A stretch of DNA of 64,000 bases from Haliclystus octoradiatus (GCA_916610825.1 OU744450.1:3312578-3376577); one strand, 5' to 3'. Positions 1 to 11,339 are shown, numbered from the stretch's first letter. Translations and numbers: made by a program. Notes: a model not told the origin generated them from the letters alone.

Positions 1-129
1 CGAACAAAGGCTTACAAAATCAAAAATCCATTACATATTTCACGGGAAAATTGAAATATTTTTATCAAATTTTGTGAAAATGTTGGCTTCATTTGCCCCG
101 GGCTTAGGGAAATCATTTACGAAAACTTA

Positions 130-1096
130 TTAAAGGGTCAAACCAGACCGGCAGCCTTTGCACTCAACTTTTTTCAAAATGGAGTCTCGCAGCCTTTTTA
201 TCAACGTCATAGCATTCCTCATAATTTCATTTGAGCTGTAGCAACCTTTTAATTTTGTATGGATAAAAATTGAAAAACAACATGAAAATAGGAGCGAAAC
301 AATGCGAATTGAATAAGGATAATGAAAACTATGGTAATTATGTTCGACCGTGAAACATTAACATCAAACCATGAGGAACAGTCTGAAATTTTTATCAAAT
401 CATACACAAACCACAGAGAGAAATACACGAAGGAATGGCAAAACTGATCAACAATAAAATACTATTTATTTAATTTTGCTGTAGAAATTCCTATATTTCA
501 TGGGTCCAGAAACTACATATGATGTTTATTTCATCTCGATCGAAGTTCCATAAATATCAAGTGTGATTGAAATTTGAAAATAGAAATACAAAATAAGCTG
601 ATTTGAGGTTGTGAAAATGGAGCTTCGCTTTTTGTTCTTTGAAGGGATCTCGCATTGATTGGTTTGTGAACAGGAAAACATTGTCAAATCTTCACTCAGG
701 TGTTCCTTTAGACAAAATTCCTTATACCAGTCTTTGCAAATCACGAAAGTTAGGTAAAACTTTGTTATGGTTTATCGCCACAGCATATGAACAGATACCC
801 TGATGTATAAGTGAAAGCTCTTGAGTTATCGGTAGCCTTCTATCTGCTCCTTCCCTTTTACCACCATGTTCTGGTTCTTCAGGAAACTTGGCATTCGTTT
901 TATTAAAATTATCGAAGATTAGAAATAAAGAATAAGCTAGTAAGTAAAGCTCTTGTTCAAGAATGGTCCAAAAATATTTTACGACAAACGCATTCTAGAC
1001 GAGGCAAAGCCATGTTTGGAAACGAGTGTTTGAATTTTACGTGCACCATTCAAAGTGTGCGCGCGCAAGGTTTCCCGGTCTGTTTTGACCCTTTAA
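130..1096. mobile_element. TTAA-flanked non-autonomous DNA element
   Basis: TTAA at 130-133 is followed by AGGGTCAAACCAGACCGG. Near 1079-1096 the reverse complement reads TTAA then AGGGTCAAAACAGACCGG, so there are 18-bp terminal inverted repeats with one mismatch, bounded by TTAA on both sides. The interior (about 930 bp) has no convincing coding sequence. TTAA targets are typical of piggyBac, but a Harbinger-type element with a TTA/TAA target is not excluded. Smaller TTAA-ended elements with similar ends occur at 29572, 38681 and 40484. Confidence 0.65.
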
Positions 1097-3010
1097 GTCG
1101 CAGATTAATCTAAAAACTCATCATGGCACGGAAAATGCCTTTGCATAATTTTACATCATGTTGAAGTGTTCCTTATGCATAGCTAGGATAGTTTTAAAAT
1201 TATAAATGTTAGAGTTTGGGTCTCTCATTTTGCAAAATTGATTGTATCAAACTTCAGAATCACATGTTGTTTTCAACAGTCAATGATTTATGCAGAGCTT
1301 CTCTCAACCGACAAAGCAGTAATAATTTGAACTAACATACAACCCATTATTGTTTCATTCGAACTATGTAGTCAACATACCAATTACATAACACATATTT
1401 ATCTAGTTTGAAATATGTAGTTCAATAGAGTATCAATCTCATTTTTACTATATATTTTACATGTATGTAAGGATTCATTATCAAAGCTGATATCCATTAT
1501 CACAGTTGTTCTGCATTTTTATTTCCTTTTCTTGACCCTTTATTTCATTGACATTCACTTTGACAATGGGTTTTACTGCAGTCTACTGTTAAGGGAGCGA
1601 AACGATCTCTAATCTGAAGAATCCGAAGGCTGACTGGCCTCGGGTGCAGGACGTAAGCCGAAGGCATGTATACAATACTGTAGGTTTAGGATGTCCACTA
1701 TAACGATATATAAATTTCATCTATATTTTCTTGTATATTAGTGAAAAATATAAACTGAGTTCAAATTGCGCATCTAGAGCCTCGGCTAGTGCCCATATCA
1801 TGTTATGCACGGGATCGTTCCAGATTTAAAGAGAAATTTTCACAAGATTCTCCATACAGCTTTTTATGGGATCAATTACTCTTCCGGGCATTGTGCTATA
1901 AACCTTTTGAATTAATAACTTTGAAAACAAAAAGTAGAAAAACTAGAAACGCAGTTATCCAGGACAAATAGAAGTAGTAGAGTTTCTCAGAGAATTTAGA
2001 GCAGAGGTGTAGGGAGTTGGAATTTCTAGACTCTGAACCCTAAAAAGTTCTTAATTGAAGCACTCCAGCCCCGGCTTCGTCTTCGAAGTTTCTTTAGTAA
2101 ACGTGTCTTCTTCATGCGAGAGAAACCGATGCTGATATAAGACATTGAAAAATATAATATTTCACAAAGTTTGTGATAGGAAATATCGATAGATAGAATA
2201 GGAAATCACAATATTTACATCGCATATTGTTACCTGTTGAGCAGTGCTGAGTGAAACTACGAGACTGAAATAAAACATACATTTAAATAAAGATAAATTC
2301 ATTCGGAAAATGTTTTCTATTGATAATTAGTAGAAAGTCACTATATGTTACTATTCCAAGTTCTGTATTTCGATTGGTCAATTTTTATGGATTAACAATT
2401 CTTCTTGCCGGAGATTTTAACGTTTGATTATTAACGAGTATAGTACATTGGATATCACAGCTCACAAGATGTTTTCAGTTTTTATGCAAAGTGAATATTC
2501 AGTATACAGAAGTAGATTTCTTGCCCTCAATTTCAATCATTTCATAACACATATTTTAGTTGAAGGGTTGAAATCATATCCTTAATAATGCAGACGTAAT
2601 ATAATATATGCCTACATGATCAAAACCCGTGGGTTGTCGGTGACATTTAAGTGGATATCACGTGGTACAAATCCACCATTCTGGACCCCTGGGTATTCAG
2701 AGGGTTAATTAAATTTCATTAAACGAGAATTGATCGCCTGAAGCGTTTATAATTAAGAAACAATACGTAACCATGACTGAGAATGTATTCGACACTGCAG
2801 CTGTCCTACATAATCAATCTTGGGAAAACATAGCCTCCATCCATCACGGCCCTAATTTCTGTAATTTATTATTTCTAACTTTTTTACTCCAATTTGATCC
2901 GAAATAATTACTTGAGCTAGATGTTTTTAGTTTGTTTCGACAGTTTGTTAACAAAATTTTGAAATTCAAAATATCTGAAATTTTGCAAATTTAACTTCTT
3001 ACTCACACCT
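1097..3010. other. Intergenic, no gene seen
   Basis: AT-rich DNA without a long reading frame, RNA gene or clear repeat end. A 60-codon frame at 1789-1971 has no recognisable domain and is treated as chance. Confidence 0.5.
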
Positions 3011-3012
3011 CG

Positions 3013-5562
3013 TTGTACTCAGTCAAGTCAGTCACTCAGTCACTCAGTCACTCAGTCAGTCACTCAGTCACTCACGCACTCAGTCAAGTAACAGAGAATA
3101 TATTACGTCAAAGGTCACATATCATTATTATTGGAGACCTCAATAGCAATCTTAGAGACAACAATGACGAACCTGCAGCATGTAAGCTAAGAACATTTAT
3201 GAGTGACTTTGCCTTGACAAACTTGATCACCGAAATAACAAGGCCAGTATCAGGTACCTCGATTGACGTCATATTGAGTTCAAACCCTCAGCAATTCACA
3301 GAAACTAAAACCGTCCCAAACAGCGCATCTGACCATGTTGTATGTAGAACCAAATGCTACTCAAAAATGAAAAAGGAAGTTCCGAAGAAAATAACTTATC
3401 GTAGAACTAAATCCACAAACTTTGAACATTTAAACGAAGAACTTTCAGGTATAAATTGGGAAGGTACCTATATCGGTGCTAATGGGACTTTAAATTCTGC
3501 AGACCAGACATGGAACATATGGTTTAGCAAGATCATGAAAATAATTGACCAACACGCACCCCTCAAAACTCGCCTTTTAAAAGCAGCTCGTCCTCCATGG
3601 ATAAACTCTGAGATTGAAAAAGCAATTCGTCTGCGAGACACATATTCCAAAGATCAAGGCACACCAAAATCAAAACTCATTTTTGCCAAACAACGGAATG
3701 CTGTAACGACTCTAAAGAGGAATGCAATGAAGAATTTTCTCTCACAAACATCAAAAAGTTCACCAAAATTTTTCCACCAAACCCTCCAGAGACTTACAGG
3801 AATAGGAAAGAAATCCAGCACCTCAGTCAAACGCCTACTAGACAACGGAAAGCTAATATCAGACAGTGCGGAAATCGCAGATACATTTGTCAACTACTTC
3901 AGCGATATCATTCCTCCTTCCAAACAATGGAGTAAAACCGATCTCAATAACCACTTAAGTATGCGATTGATATCCAAACAGAGGAACACATCAAGTTTCA
4001 CCTTCAGATATGCCAATGACGAAGAAGTATGGAACATCATCAACTCAATTGACAATCACAAATCTTCAGGGCCTGATCAACTATCATCTGCTCTCCTCAA
4101 AAAAATCCTACCTAGTCTTTCTATTCCGATCACAGACCTCTACAACCATCTGATCACTGTTGGTGAAATCCCAATATACTGGAAATATGGCTTAGTCACT
4201 CCAATCTTCAAACGAGATGACCCTACTAAGAAAGAAAACTATTGCCCTGTCACCATACTATCCCACCTCTCAAAATCTTTTGAGAAAGTCCTTTCAAAGC
4301 AGCTACAAGATCATTTCAACAAGATACTACCATGTGATATGTTTGGTTTCCTCAAAGGTCATTGTCCAGAAACTGGTGGAATAAAGCTTGTCAATGATTG
4401 TCAGACAGCAAAAGAAAATAAATTACACACAGTACTGGTTTCTTTAGACCTCTCAAAGGCATTCGACATGGTAGATCATAAAATTTTGCTAAAGAAACTG
4501 GAAGCATACAATCTCTGCCCATCTAGCCTGAAACTTATGGCGAGTTACCTCACTGAGCGCACCCAAGCAGCAAAAATATGTGGTTCAACATCAAGAAAAT
4601 TTCCAGTTACCCGAGGGGTACCCCAAGGTTCCATCTTGTCACCCCTTTTATTCAACATCTACGTTGCTGATCTATCTTGGCTCGACATCAATGCTTCATT
4701 ACTAAGATATGCTGATGACACTACTGTCTACTACTCATCGAAGTCAAAAGCCAATGCCGTTGAGACGTTGAACAAGGAACTTGAAAACGTAACAAATTGG
4801 TTTCATGAAAATTGCCTTCATCTCAACCCAAAAAAATCACAAGCAATATTGATCCAGTCTCACTCATCTACCGGTCTTATCACACCACAAGTTAAAATAA
4901 AATCTAACCTCATTGAGTGGTCCGATTCCATTAAACTCCTTGGAATAATCATTGACAAGCACATAAGCATGAAAGAACACGCCCAGAGCTGCATGAAAAA
5001 GTTTAACCTATGTTTACATCGGCTTCGTCAAATCAGAGGCACACTTAACTTTTCTATGTCCATCAACTTATACAAAACATACCTCAGGCCACATCTTGAA
5101 TACTGCAGCACCTTATTCACTGTATTGTCATTCACTAACCAACAGAAGCTGGAAAATTTACAGATATCAGCTATAAGGCAGCTCAACTCCAGTGCCAGCA
5201 CAAAAACAATTGATCAAAACATCAAAAACAACAAATTATTGGACAGCCTATTAGTTAGGCGAACAGCACGCATATTAATCATTGTTCATCAAGCTATAAC
5301 AACATCAACACCCAAGCTAATCAGCAATCTATTTAAGAAAGTCAAAAGCAAGTATTCTCTTCGAGGGCCATTTAGAATTCAGACACAAAAATATAAGACC
5401 GAAGAAAAAAGAAAATCATTTGTTGCAACCGGAACAAGGTTATGGCGATCCACGCCAGATCCAATAAAAGAACTGAAAGGAAAAGGACTCAACAAATCAA
5501 TCCTGGAAACCACTAGAGCGATGGAGAGTAAAGGCATCCTATTAGAACGATGTTACCAGTAA
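3013..5562 (+). CDS. LINE (CR1/L2/Jockey-type) ORF2: endonuclease remnant + reverse transcriptase
   Basis: An open frame of 849 codons. After a repeat-encoded leader (about residues 1-25), residues 30-115 match the C-terminal half of an AP-like endonuclease: IIIIGDLNSN, then SGTSIDVILSS, then SASDHVV. The N-terminal half is missing, so the copy is 5' truncated, as is usual for target-primed reverse transcription. The reverse transcriptase follows: DLSKAFD near 479, GVPQGS at 535-540, and the catalytic YADD near 566. After it comes the usual C-terminal region (LRPHLEYCSTLF, then a late GTRLWRSTP block). The frame has no stops, so the insertion is young or under recent selection. It lies outside the host genes. 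The clade is assigned from motif style only; a tree of the RT domain would be needed to separate CR1 from L2 or Jockey. Confidence 0.9.
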   Translation: MYSVKSVTQSLSHSVSHSVTHALSQVTENILRQRSHIIIIGDLNSNLRDNNDEPAACKLRTFMSDFALTNLITEITRPVSGTSIDVILSSNPQQFTETKTVPNSASDHVVCRTKCYSKMKKEVPKKITYRRTKSTNFEHLNEELSGINWEGTYIGANGTLNSADQTWNIWFSKIMKIIDQHAPLKTRLLKAARPPWINSEIEKAIRLRDTYSKDQGTPKSKLIFAKQRNAVTTLKRNAMKNFLSQTSKSSPKFFHQTLQRLTGIGKKSSTSVKRLLDNGKLISDSAEIADTFVNYFSDIIPPSKQWSKTDLNNHLSMRLISKQRNTSSFTFRYANDEEVWNIINSIDNHKSSGPDQLSSALLKKILPSLSIPITDLYNHLITVGEIPIYWKYGLVTPIFKRDDPTKKENYCPVTILSHLSKSFEKVLSKQLQDHFNKILPCDMFGFLKGHCPETGGIKLVNDCQTAKENKLHTVLVSLDLSKAFDMVDHKILLKKLEAYNLCPSSLKLMASYLTERTQAAKICGSTSRKFPVTRGVPQGSILSPLLFNIYVADLSWLDINASLLRYADDTTVYYSSKSKANAVETLNKELENVTNWFHENCLHLNPKKSQAILIQSHSSTGLITPQVKIKSNLIEWSDSIKLLGIIIDKHISMKEHAQSCMKKFNLCLHRLRQIRGTLNFSMSINLYKTYLRPHLEYCSTLFTVLSFTNQQKLENLQISAIRQLNSSASTKTIDQNIKNNKLLDSLLVRRTARILIIVHQAITTSTPKLISNLFKKVKSKYSLRGPFRIQTQKYKTEEKRKSFVATGTRLWRSTPDPIKELKGKGLNKSILETTRAMESKGILLERCYQ
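3018..3084 (+). repeat. CAGT/CACT tetranucleotide-like repeat at LINE 5' edge
   Basis: An imperfect run of CAGTCA/CTCAGTCA units directly abuts the first LINE-coding codons. Translated in frame it gives a Ser/His/Gln-rich leader that is not part of any LINE protein, so the methionine at 3013 is very likely not the original start. Confidence 0.75.
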
Positions 5563-5750
5563 ATCACAGAAAATAAATGTAATGTTAAAAATTATTCCGT
5601 AAATCGTAGTTTTGTACTCTGTATAAGCCTATTTCTTGTAACTTGTAACACTGTAATTATTATGTAATAACTGTATGATCTTTCGTTTCATTGTAAACGA
5701 GCATATTGCTCATTTTGAATACGAAACAAAATAAAAGTTACACACACACT
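5563..5750 (+). mobile_element. LINE 3' UTR and tail
   Basis: AT-rich 3' sequence after the ORF2 stop, with a small hairpin (ACGAGCATATTGCTCA) and an AAATAAAA signal. It ends in a short CA-rich tail near 5740-5750, a typical layout for the 3' end of a CR1/L2-like LINE. The exact boundary and target duplication were not resolved. Confidence 0.5.
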
Positions 5751-6182
5751 GTTCTTCGATGGGCTGACCAGCCAACACCTGGTTATAACTCACGTGATAC
5801 CAACGTGCGCTGTGATTGGGCACACCATATTGTTTGTTTATTGCGCAGTTTTTAACTTTCAGTTTTATTAGGTCCTCGCTGGAATGCCGCGTGTATTAAA
5901 GGCAGTAGTGGAATGAGGCTAGGGAAATCCTAACTATGTCACTTCATAACGAATTAGATGTCAGACAAACCCTACCAAACGCTGAACTATTTAAAACATA
6001 TTAATCTATCGTCAGACTTTAACATCATCATCGTTTATTCATACACCCTTTGAATTACAACAAATATATGATTTTTTAATATTGATCGAAAAAAAAGAAA
6101 TAAGGTATATATATATAAAGTTAACAGGAAGACATATATTGCCATTTCATGTTCTTACAGAAAGTCGTGTAATCAGACTTAC
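5751..6182. other. Intergenic or intron, no feature seen
   Basis: AT-rich sequence with a short TA run near 6107-6117. It may be the first intron of the minus-strand gene whose first exon ends at 6183. No second exon was recognised. Confidence 0.4.
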
Positions 6183-6515
6183 CAATTCATGTATTCTTCT
6201 ATAATATTTCGGATTATCTTCATCAAAATGTAGTCCAGTATATTGATTATTAATTGTGGTTGCATTCAGTGTCTTACACTCGAATAGCAAACCAGAAGTC
6301 GTTGTTTTTGCTGAATAACAATTACATTTACAGTTTGAACTACATCTGCTGGCACACAAGGAAATACTTGTTACTTTGAAAGAACTCAATTCTTCGATGA
6401 TTGAAAGACTTGCTTCAGGAACAATTGAATATACGCCATGTGCATAAATTCCACAGATGACATTAATAATTTCATTAAGAAAAAGAATGAATGTAATGCA
6501 GTATTTTTTATCCAT
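6183..6515 (-). CDS. First exon of a small secreted cysteine-rich (PAN/apple-like) protein, partial
   Basis: The frame reads leftward from ATG at 6515 (an in-frame ATG at 6536 is an alternative). It starts with two charged residues and a hydrophobic stretch typical of a signal peptide. A segment with regularly spaced cysteines follows (CASRCSSNCKCNCY and a later C), then a tail ending GLHFDEDNPKYYRRIHEL. The cysteine pattern with a central Leu/Phe-Glu-Cys resembles PAN/apple adhesion modules, but the match is weak. A consensus donor (G|GTAAGT) cuts the frame at 6183, so more exons should lie further left; none was identified. Role unknown; probably extracellular. Confidence 0.5.
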
Positions 6516-6839
6516 TTCTGAGATTCCTTTGAGCAAAACAATTATTTCACTATATTATAGCGCCAATGAGTTACAGCGAGCACATGAGATAAGTGTACGC
6601 TGTCGATAATTGAGAATAAAATGTATGAATATTTCATAAGATTTCATCGTTCGTAATTTGCTTAAAATTAATTTATGCAAAACGACGTATGTGCCCCGCT
6701 AATTTATTCAAAACAGTCTGCTTAAGAGTGAGACCATTTTCAGAATATGAAACATTTTTCCAGACTCGATTGCAATACTTCTACTAAATTTTTTATGGGA
6801 ATATGCAACGACCTTGAGTGAGGTTATTACGCGTTATAT

Positions 6840-7150
6840 TGTATTTACTATTTTCAAAAGGTAAATGTCAGGTATGGGATTTCACATGCGTCGACACCCT
6901 GTCATCATCAAACCTGACTTTTTCAAATCAACAAGCTGGTGCAGTGGTAAGTAGAGCAGAGGAAAGGAAAGTTAAAAATATACCAGCCTCTCAAGAAATT
7001 ACCACGTCCTAACAATCGGAATAGAGACACTTGGTCCCTTTGGTAATGCAGCAAAGCACTTCCTTGATGAAGTTGGATCAATCCTCATCAAGACAACTGG
7101 GGAAAAAAGAGCACGGATTGAGCCCTATGTTCAATCAGTAAGATAACTTA
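6840..7150 (+). pseudogene. Broken retroelement fragment (RT-associated C-terminal region)
   Basis: Two adjacent frames separated by a frameshift near 7012. The first gives VWDFTCVDTLSSSN, the second IETLGPFGNAAKHFLDEVG then TTGEKRARIEP. This pair of blocks (VWD.TCVDTLA... and VETLGPWG..A..F..E...) is a pattern I recognise downstream of the reverse transcriptase in retroelement proteins of marine invertebrates. There is no RT core here, so this is a decayed fragment. The assignment rests on recalled family pattern, not on a search. Confidence 0.5.
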
Positions 7151-7556
7151 CACAACATTATGTAATATAAAATATATGTTTTATTATAAAATTTAGCTAT
7201 ACTTGATGTATAATTTCATTTAATTTACTATAAAATTTTATTATAAAACATACATATTTATAACTCACTATATTAATTACTCGCTCAGCAAAAAATGTAC
7301 ATATTTGAAAACTAGACTTAAATCTGAGGACAAGTCGAAATATCTTAAATATAATTAGTTTATAAATAATCACATTAATTTCTGTAAGTGATTCACATGC
7401 ATTGTTGTTTTACAGAAATAAAAATTCATTCATTCATATATCTTTTATTGGCAATGCACTTTGAGACTCATTCCGGGGAATTATTTTCTCCTACGTTGGG
7501 CTTTTATATGTATATAAAGTTGTAAGTTGTAAACACAATGTCACAACAGACAGTCG
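7151..7556. other. Intergenic, no gene seen
   Basis: AT-rich sequence, including an imperfect inverted repeat around 7165-7260 (TATATGTTTTATTATAAAAT against its complement), possibly a worn foldback element. It includes the 3' flank of the minus-strand transporter gene. Confidence 0.4.
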
Positions 7557-8516
7557 TTATTTACGCTGCCAAATGACGCCTACGGAAGAGATAAGAACAA
7601 GTGAACCGCCCAAGATTGTCGCTATAGAGGGTATTTCATTGAAAGCTAAGTATTCAAGAAATATCATGTAAATTACATCCAAGTTTCTTATTAATGAATT
7701 TGGAACTGCATTACAAAGCTGTAGTCCTTCTGCAAATAACAACATAGCTGCGAAAGATAGAAATGATAACCAAATAATATTGATGCAAATATCAATTGGC
7801 AAATTAATAACAATATTCTCGTGTGTTATAAACATTAATGGTATCAATGTACAGATTCCAGCCAAAGGCGAATACAGCATTACTAAAGTAACATTACAGT
7901 TCTTACCAGTCCACTTTACAATGACATAAAATAGTGCACATGACATGGCAGCTATAATAGCAAATAAGATACCCTCCATGTAGTTGTTAGAGTCAACAAT
8001 ACCATGATTTGATGAGATATAACCTGGGTTTACATTTAATCCAAAATATGTTGGTTTGCTCATAATAGCTACGCCAATACAACTTAAAACACCAAGGAAA
8101 ATTTCACATAAATTGATTTGTTCTCGAAGTATCAAATACGCAAATATGCAAGTAAGTACAGGTCGTGTTGAATATACGATAGTAAAATCAGATAATGGAA
8201 TCAGACGAAATGAAGCATAACAAGCAGCTACATCTGTCATTGATAACAGACCCAAACTAACAAGGAAAGGAATATTATTACATGAACCATACGGATGGAT
8301 TTTGCCTTTAATCATCATCGGTACTACAAGAAATAATTGAAGAACAGCACGAAGAAACATTATCTGTGTTACTCCCGGGATAAACTTTGATGGATGTTCA
8401 GCAAATTCTACCTTCTTTACAAGAATAAAAGAAACCATTATTAAGAAAGCACCGAATGCTGTTATTAATAAACCAATATGTTTAGCATGATATGTGTAGA
8501 GAATTAGCAATGACAT
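7557..8516 (-). CDS. SLC35G/EamA-type transporter (drug/metabolite transporter superfamily)
   Basis: A single uninterrupted frame of 319 codons. The hydrophobicity shows about ten membrane segments in two EamA-like halves. The first half contains FLRAVLQLFLVVP, then SMTDVAACYASFRLIPLSDFTIVYSTRPVLTCIFAYLILREQ, written here as separate recognisable blocks: a SFRLIPLSDFTIVYST core and the LREQ turn that ends the repeat. The second half repeats the fold (GILFAIIAAMSCALFYVIVKW and, later, RNLDVIYMIFLEYLAFNE). This arrangement and the ..PL.DA..I..T.PV..... pattern match the SLC35G1 (TMEM20-like) group, slightly shorter than the vertebrate protein. The substrate is not established. The absence of introns is notable next to heavily split genes. 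The start at 8516 was chosen as the first Met before the first membrane segment. Confidence 0.82.
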   Translation of the reverse strand: MSLLILYTYHAKHIGLLITAFGAFLIMVSFILVKKVEFAEHPSKFIPGVTQIMFLRAVLQLFLVVPMMIKGKIHPYGSCNNIPFLVSLGLLSMTDVAACYASFRLIPLSDFTIVYSTRPVLTCIFAYLILREQINLCEIFLGVLSCIGVAIMSKPTYFGLNVNPGYISSNHGIVDSNNYMEGILFAIIAAMSCALFYVIVKWTGKNCNVTLVMLYSPLAGICTLIPLMFITHENIVINLPIDICINIIWLSFLSFAAMLLFAEGLQLCNAVPNSLIRNLDVIYMIFLEYLAFNEIPSIATILGGSLVLISSVGVIWQRK

Positions 8517-8996
8517 TGTAAGCGCTCGTTAAGACTCCATTCATGAAATAATCAGGCCTATAAATCGATTCAAGAGTGATACTTCGTGAATCGTGATTCA
8601 AAATAGTTCAAATAACCGTAACAGTTGAAGACCGATCAGTACCACAGATTTAAACGGCAAGTTTCTCCGGGTAACTTGAAAATTCCCTAAACATGTTCAT
8701 AAAAATACCATAAATACTTTCCCGTTTCTAGTTTTCAGTCAAATTCTTACGGTGGCCATAGAGCTATCACGTACAACAATTCCACTTGCATGCCACAACA
8801 AGTATTCCATGCAGCATTGAATTTAATTGTCTTCCACAATAAGAAAGTCTAAAACTTTACACTCGGCTCAATAAGATATTTTTGAGCCGAGTTCCGTAAA
8901 TACAATTGTCATTGTTTGTCTTTATGTCTTTGTATAGAATTTCATTCTTTTTTAACACAATACATAATGTAAACTAGATTATATTATTTTGGACTA
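8517..8996. other. Upstream region of the SLC35G-like gene
   Basis: AT-rich, no gene. A short inverted repeat built on ACTCGGCTCAATAAGATATT and its complement sits near 8861-8891. The promoter of the minus-strand transporter should lie here, but no motif stands out. Confidence 0.35.
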
Positions 8997-9142
8997 CAGT
9001 GAAACCTGTATATAACGGCCAGCTAAACGAAGTTTATATACAGGTTTTATTCAATAGAAATTACTATTTTAGACATTGTAAGAGTGACCACTATAGACAG
9101 GAGTCCGTTGTATAGAGGTGACCGTTATAACAGGTTTGACTG
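8997..9142 (+). mobile_element. pogo/Tigger-like MITE, copy 1
   Basis: Begins CAGTGAAACCTGTATATAAC and ends with the complement of CAGTCAAACCTGTTATAAC, with TA on both sides (8995-8996, 9143-9144). The short size, TA target and CAGT termini are those of non-autonomous pogo/Tigger-type (Tc1/mariner superfamily) elements. This copy is shorter than the usual 177 bp. Confidence 0.75.
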
Positions 9143-9681
9143 TATATAACTCGTATATTGAACATTTGTAATCTTTTTTAGCTTAAAGATGAATTACCTT
9201 AGCGTGAGCATCGCGCCAAATGGCGTTTGAGCCGCAAATTTGTCACCTGTTTTGAGTAAATTTATGCCAATTTTGAGATAAAATATCGATATAATTTCAT
9301 GTCTGCTATAGCTATTGATCCCGTGACTTTTAATGTGAAAAATTAACATGAAAATACAGCTAGAAATCGATTTCTTACCTTTTGATTAAATCCATTGCAC
9401 AGCGAGTGTAAACATTTGCAATTCAACTTCTTCAATGGCTTTTTAGTACGGGGTCATAAAAAGACTGTAAGGATTTATGACAATTTCTAGAACAGTTAAT
9501 TTTTTAGAATATCTATGAAGCGCGTGACTATAGGATTCGAATGCCCATGCTTTTCTCTTATTGATAATTCGCAATAATCCTCCTAGTATTCTCTTGTCGT
9601 TATCATTAACTTTGAAATAAGAAAAGCATACAGCAATAACTTTAAGCGGTGAGATATTATTCCGACTCCAGGATTGCAGTA

Positions 9682-9866
9682 CAGTGTAACCCGCTTATGT
9701 GCAATTCGGATAAGTGAAATTCCCGCTTATCTGCAACCTGGCTTTGAAACCCGTTAAACAATTTTCTGGTCAAGTCCTTGGTAAACAATTTCGGATAACT
9801 GCAAATTCGAATACCTGCAATTAAAACCGTTGGCCATTTTGACTTGCACTTAAGCGGGTTACACTG
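9682..9866. mobile_element. pogo/Tigger-like MITE, second subfamily
   Basis: A 185-bp element with termini CAGTGTAACCCGCTTAWGTG in inverted orientation and TA at 9680-9681 and 9867-9868. The interior carries sub-terminal repeats around CTGCAA. It is distinct in sequence from the GAAACCTG family. Confidence 0.75.
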
Positions 9867-9868
9867 TA

Positions 9869-10517
9869 CTAAAAAGACAATGTTCCGTGCGTTTTTTGAA
9901 GATTGGATCAATTGTTTGGAGGCCTTTGAAATAGTTATAGGGAGCATTCTTAATTTAATTCAACCGGTAAAGGGTAGTCTGCGTTCAGACTAAAACTAGT
10001 CCAGTCAATCTAGATCGAAAAAACACGGAACCCAGGACAAATTGTAACACAAGCTTTTTTTACAGATTCTAGAACAGAATTTAACGCTTAACAACATACT
10101 GAAAATCGCCGGGCGCTAACGGGCATACAATTAAAGTTATTGGTAAATTTCCGTTCATTAAATTAAAGTTCAGCATCCGAATCCGATCACTAAGAACTGG
10201 GATAAATAGGGAGTAACTGTTTCTTGTTCAAACAATCGTAATTACGACTAACATATTAAATTGGTTAGTGGTGTAGTACTACATCGTGATCGTACTTTAA
10301 TCCGTCGACGTTCCCGGTGGTTAAACTAAACATTATCACGGGCATTATCAAGTCTAGCAATTCGCAGTTATCATATTCAAATTTATTCTTTTATTGATGG
10401 GAGATACAAATTTATAAAACAGCTTAATTCGTTGAAATGATTCTTGATCAGTCGATGCTAGTAACTTTGTACAGTATATATACAAAAATCATAGTAACAA
10501 AAATCGTCAAAAATATG
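9869..10517. other. Intergenic, no gene seen
   Basis: No coding sequence or repeat end recognised. This is the 3' side of the U6 gene. The minus-strand T run that ends U6 transcription lies at 10518-10522. Confidence 0.4.
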
Positions 10518-10567
10518 AAAAATTTGGAACGCTTCACGAATTTGCGTGTCATCCTTGCGCAGGGGCC

Positions 10568-10607
<40 letters not shown>

Positions 10608-10624
10608 ACTGCCGAAGCAAGTAC
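10518..10624 (-). ncRNA. U6: U6 spliceosomal snRNA
   Basis: The minus strand reads GTACTTGCTTCGGCAGTACA at the 5' end, giving the 5' stem-loop. The invariant ACAGAGA region follows within GATACAGAGAAGATTAGCAT, then the U4-pairing/catalytic AGC triad region (CCCCTGCGCAAGGATGACAC), then CAAATTCGTGAAGCGTTCC, and it ends in a T run. Length is 107 nt, as expected for an animal U6. Every core element is intact, so this looks like a functional pol III gene and not a retropseudogene. U6 forms the catalytic centre of the spliceosome with U2. Confidence 0.96.
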
Positions 10625-10645
10625 ATATAGCCGATGATTTCAAAG

Positions 10646-10656
10646 GATTATATACC
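10646..10656 (-). promoter_or_regulatory. TATA box of the U6 gene
   Basis: TATATAATCC on the minus strand lies about 24-31 nt upstream of the U6 5' end, the position at which pol III U6 promoters carry their TATA element. A proximal sequence element is expected about 55-65 nt upstream, near 10675-10695, but cannot be recognised by sequence in an unknown phylum. Confidence 0.7.
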
Positions 10657-10659
10657 AAA

Positions 10660-11339
10660 CAACTAATGATAAAACTACTGCTAGTGGTACCATAACCCAC
10701 ACACCGCGCATGCGTATAAACATCTGATCTCACCGAACAATGTAATATTGTAACAATACAATAACAATACAATACAATGAAAGGGAACAGCACCGGTATC
10801 TGAATAGCACTTGGAAGTCTTAAAATGCTTATACACGCATTATAGACTATACCCGATAATCCTGCTCCTTTACACCTCGCCTGATGTCGGCTACTGCCAC
10901 AGCTACCCGAAAATATTCTTCAACATATTATATTGACTCATCAGTCATAGATGACGGTAATACGCAATCATACAATGTACTAAATTATAAAAAGGCTGAC
11001 TACCATAGTATCTGATCATATTCATCTGTTATTGATTGGCATTCTCTTATGGTTAATTGTAATGAAAATGTAGAGTCCTTCTGGCAATCTATATGTGTTC
11101 TATTTTAGACAATTGTATTTCTACTTTTGTCCCCGTGTCCAAGAGAGGTGTCAGAATGTAAATATCCGAAGAACATCATAGCTCTTGCTCGGACGAAAAG
11201 ACTATCACTCTTCGAAATCATCACCCTCCGCAGAAAAGGAAGTATCAGCAAGCATGCAAAGATTACGGCACCGCTAAGAGTTTCACCAATCTTATAAACT
11301 AACACTTCTAACGATTCATCTCTCTCCCGGTCTTATTCC
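10660..11339. other. Intergenic, no gene seen
   Basis: Contains the presumed distal U6 promoter region and then AT-rich sequence without a recognisable gene. Confidence 0.35.

Noticed and set aside
10458..10793. 111-codon minus-strand frame
   Set aside because: It reads through the U6 snRNA gene on the same strand; the RNA explains the sequence.
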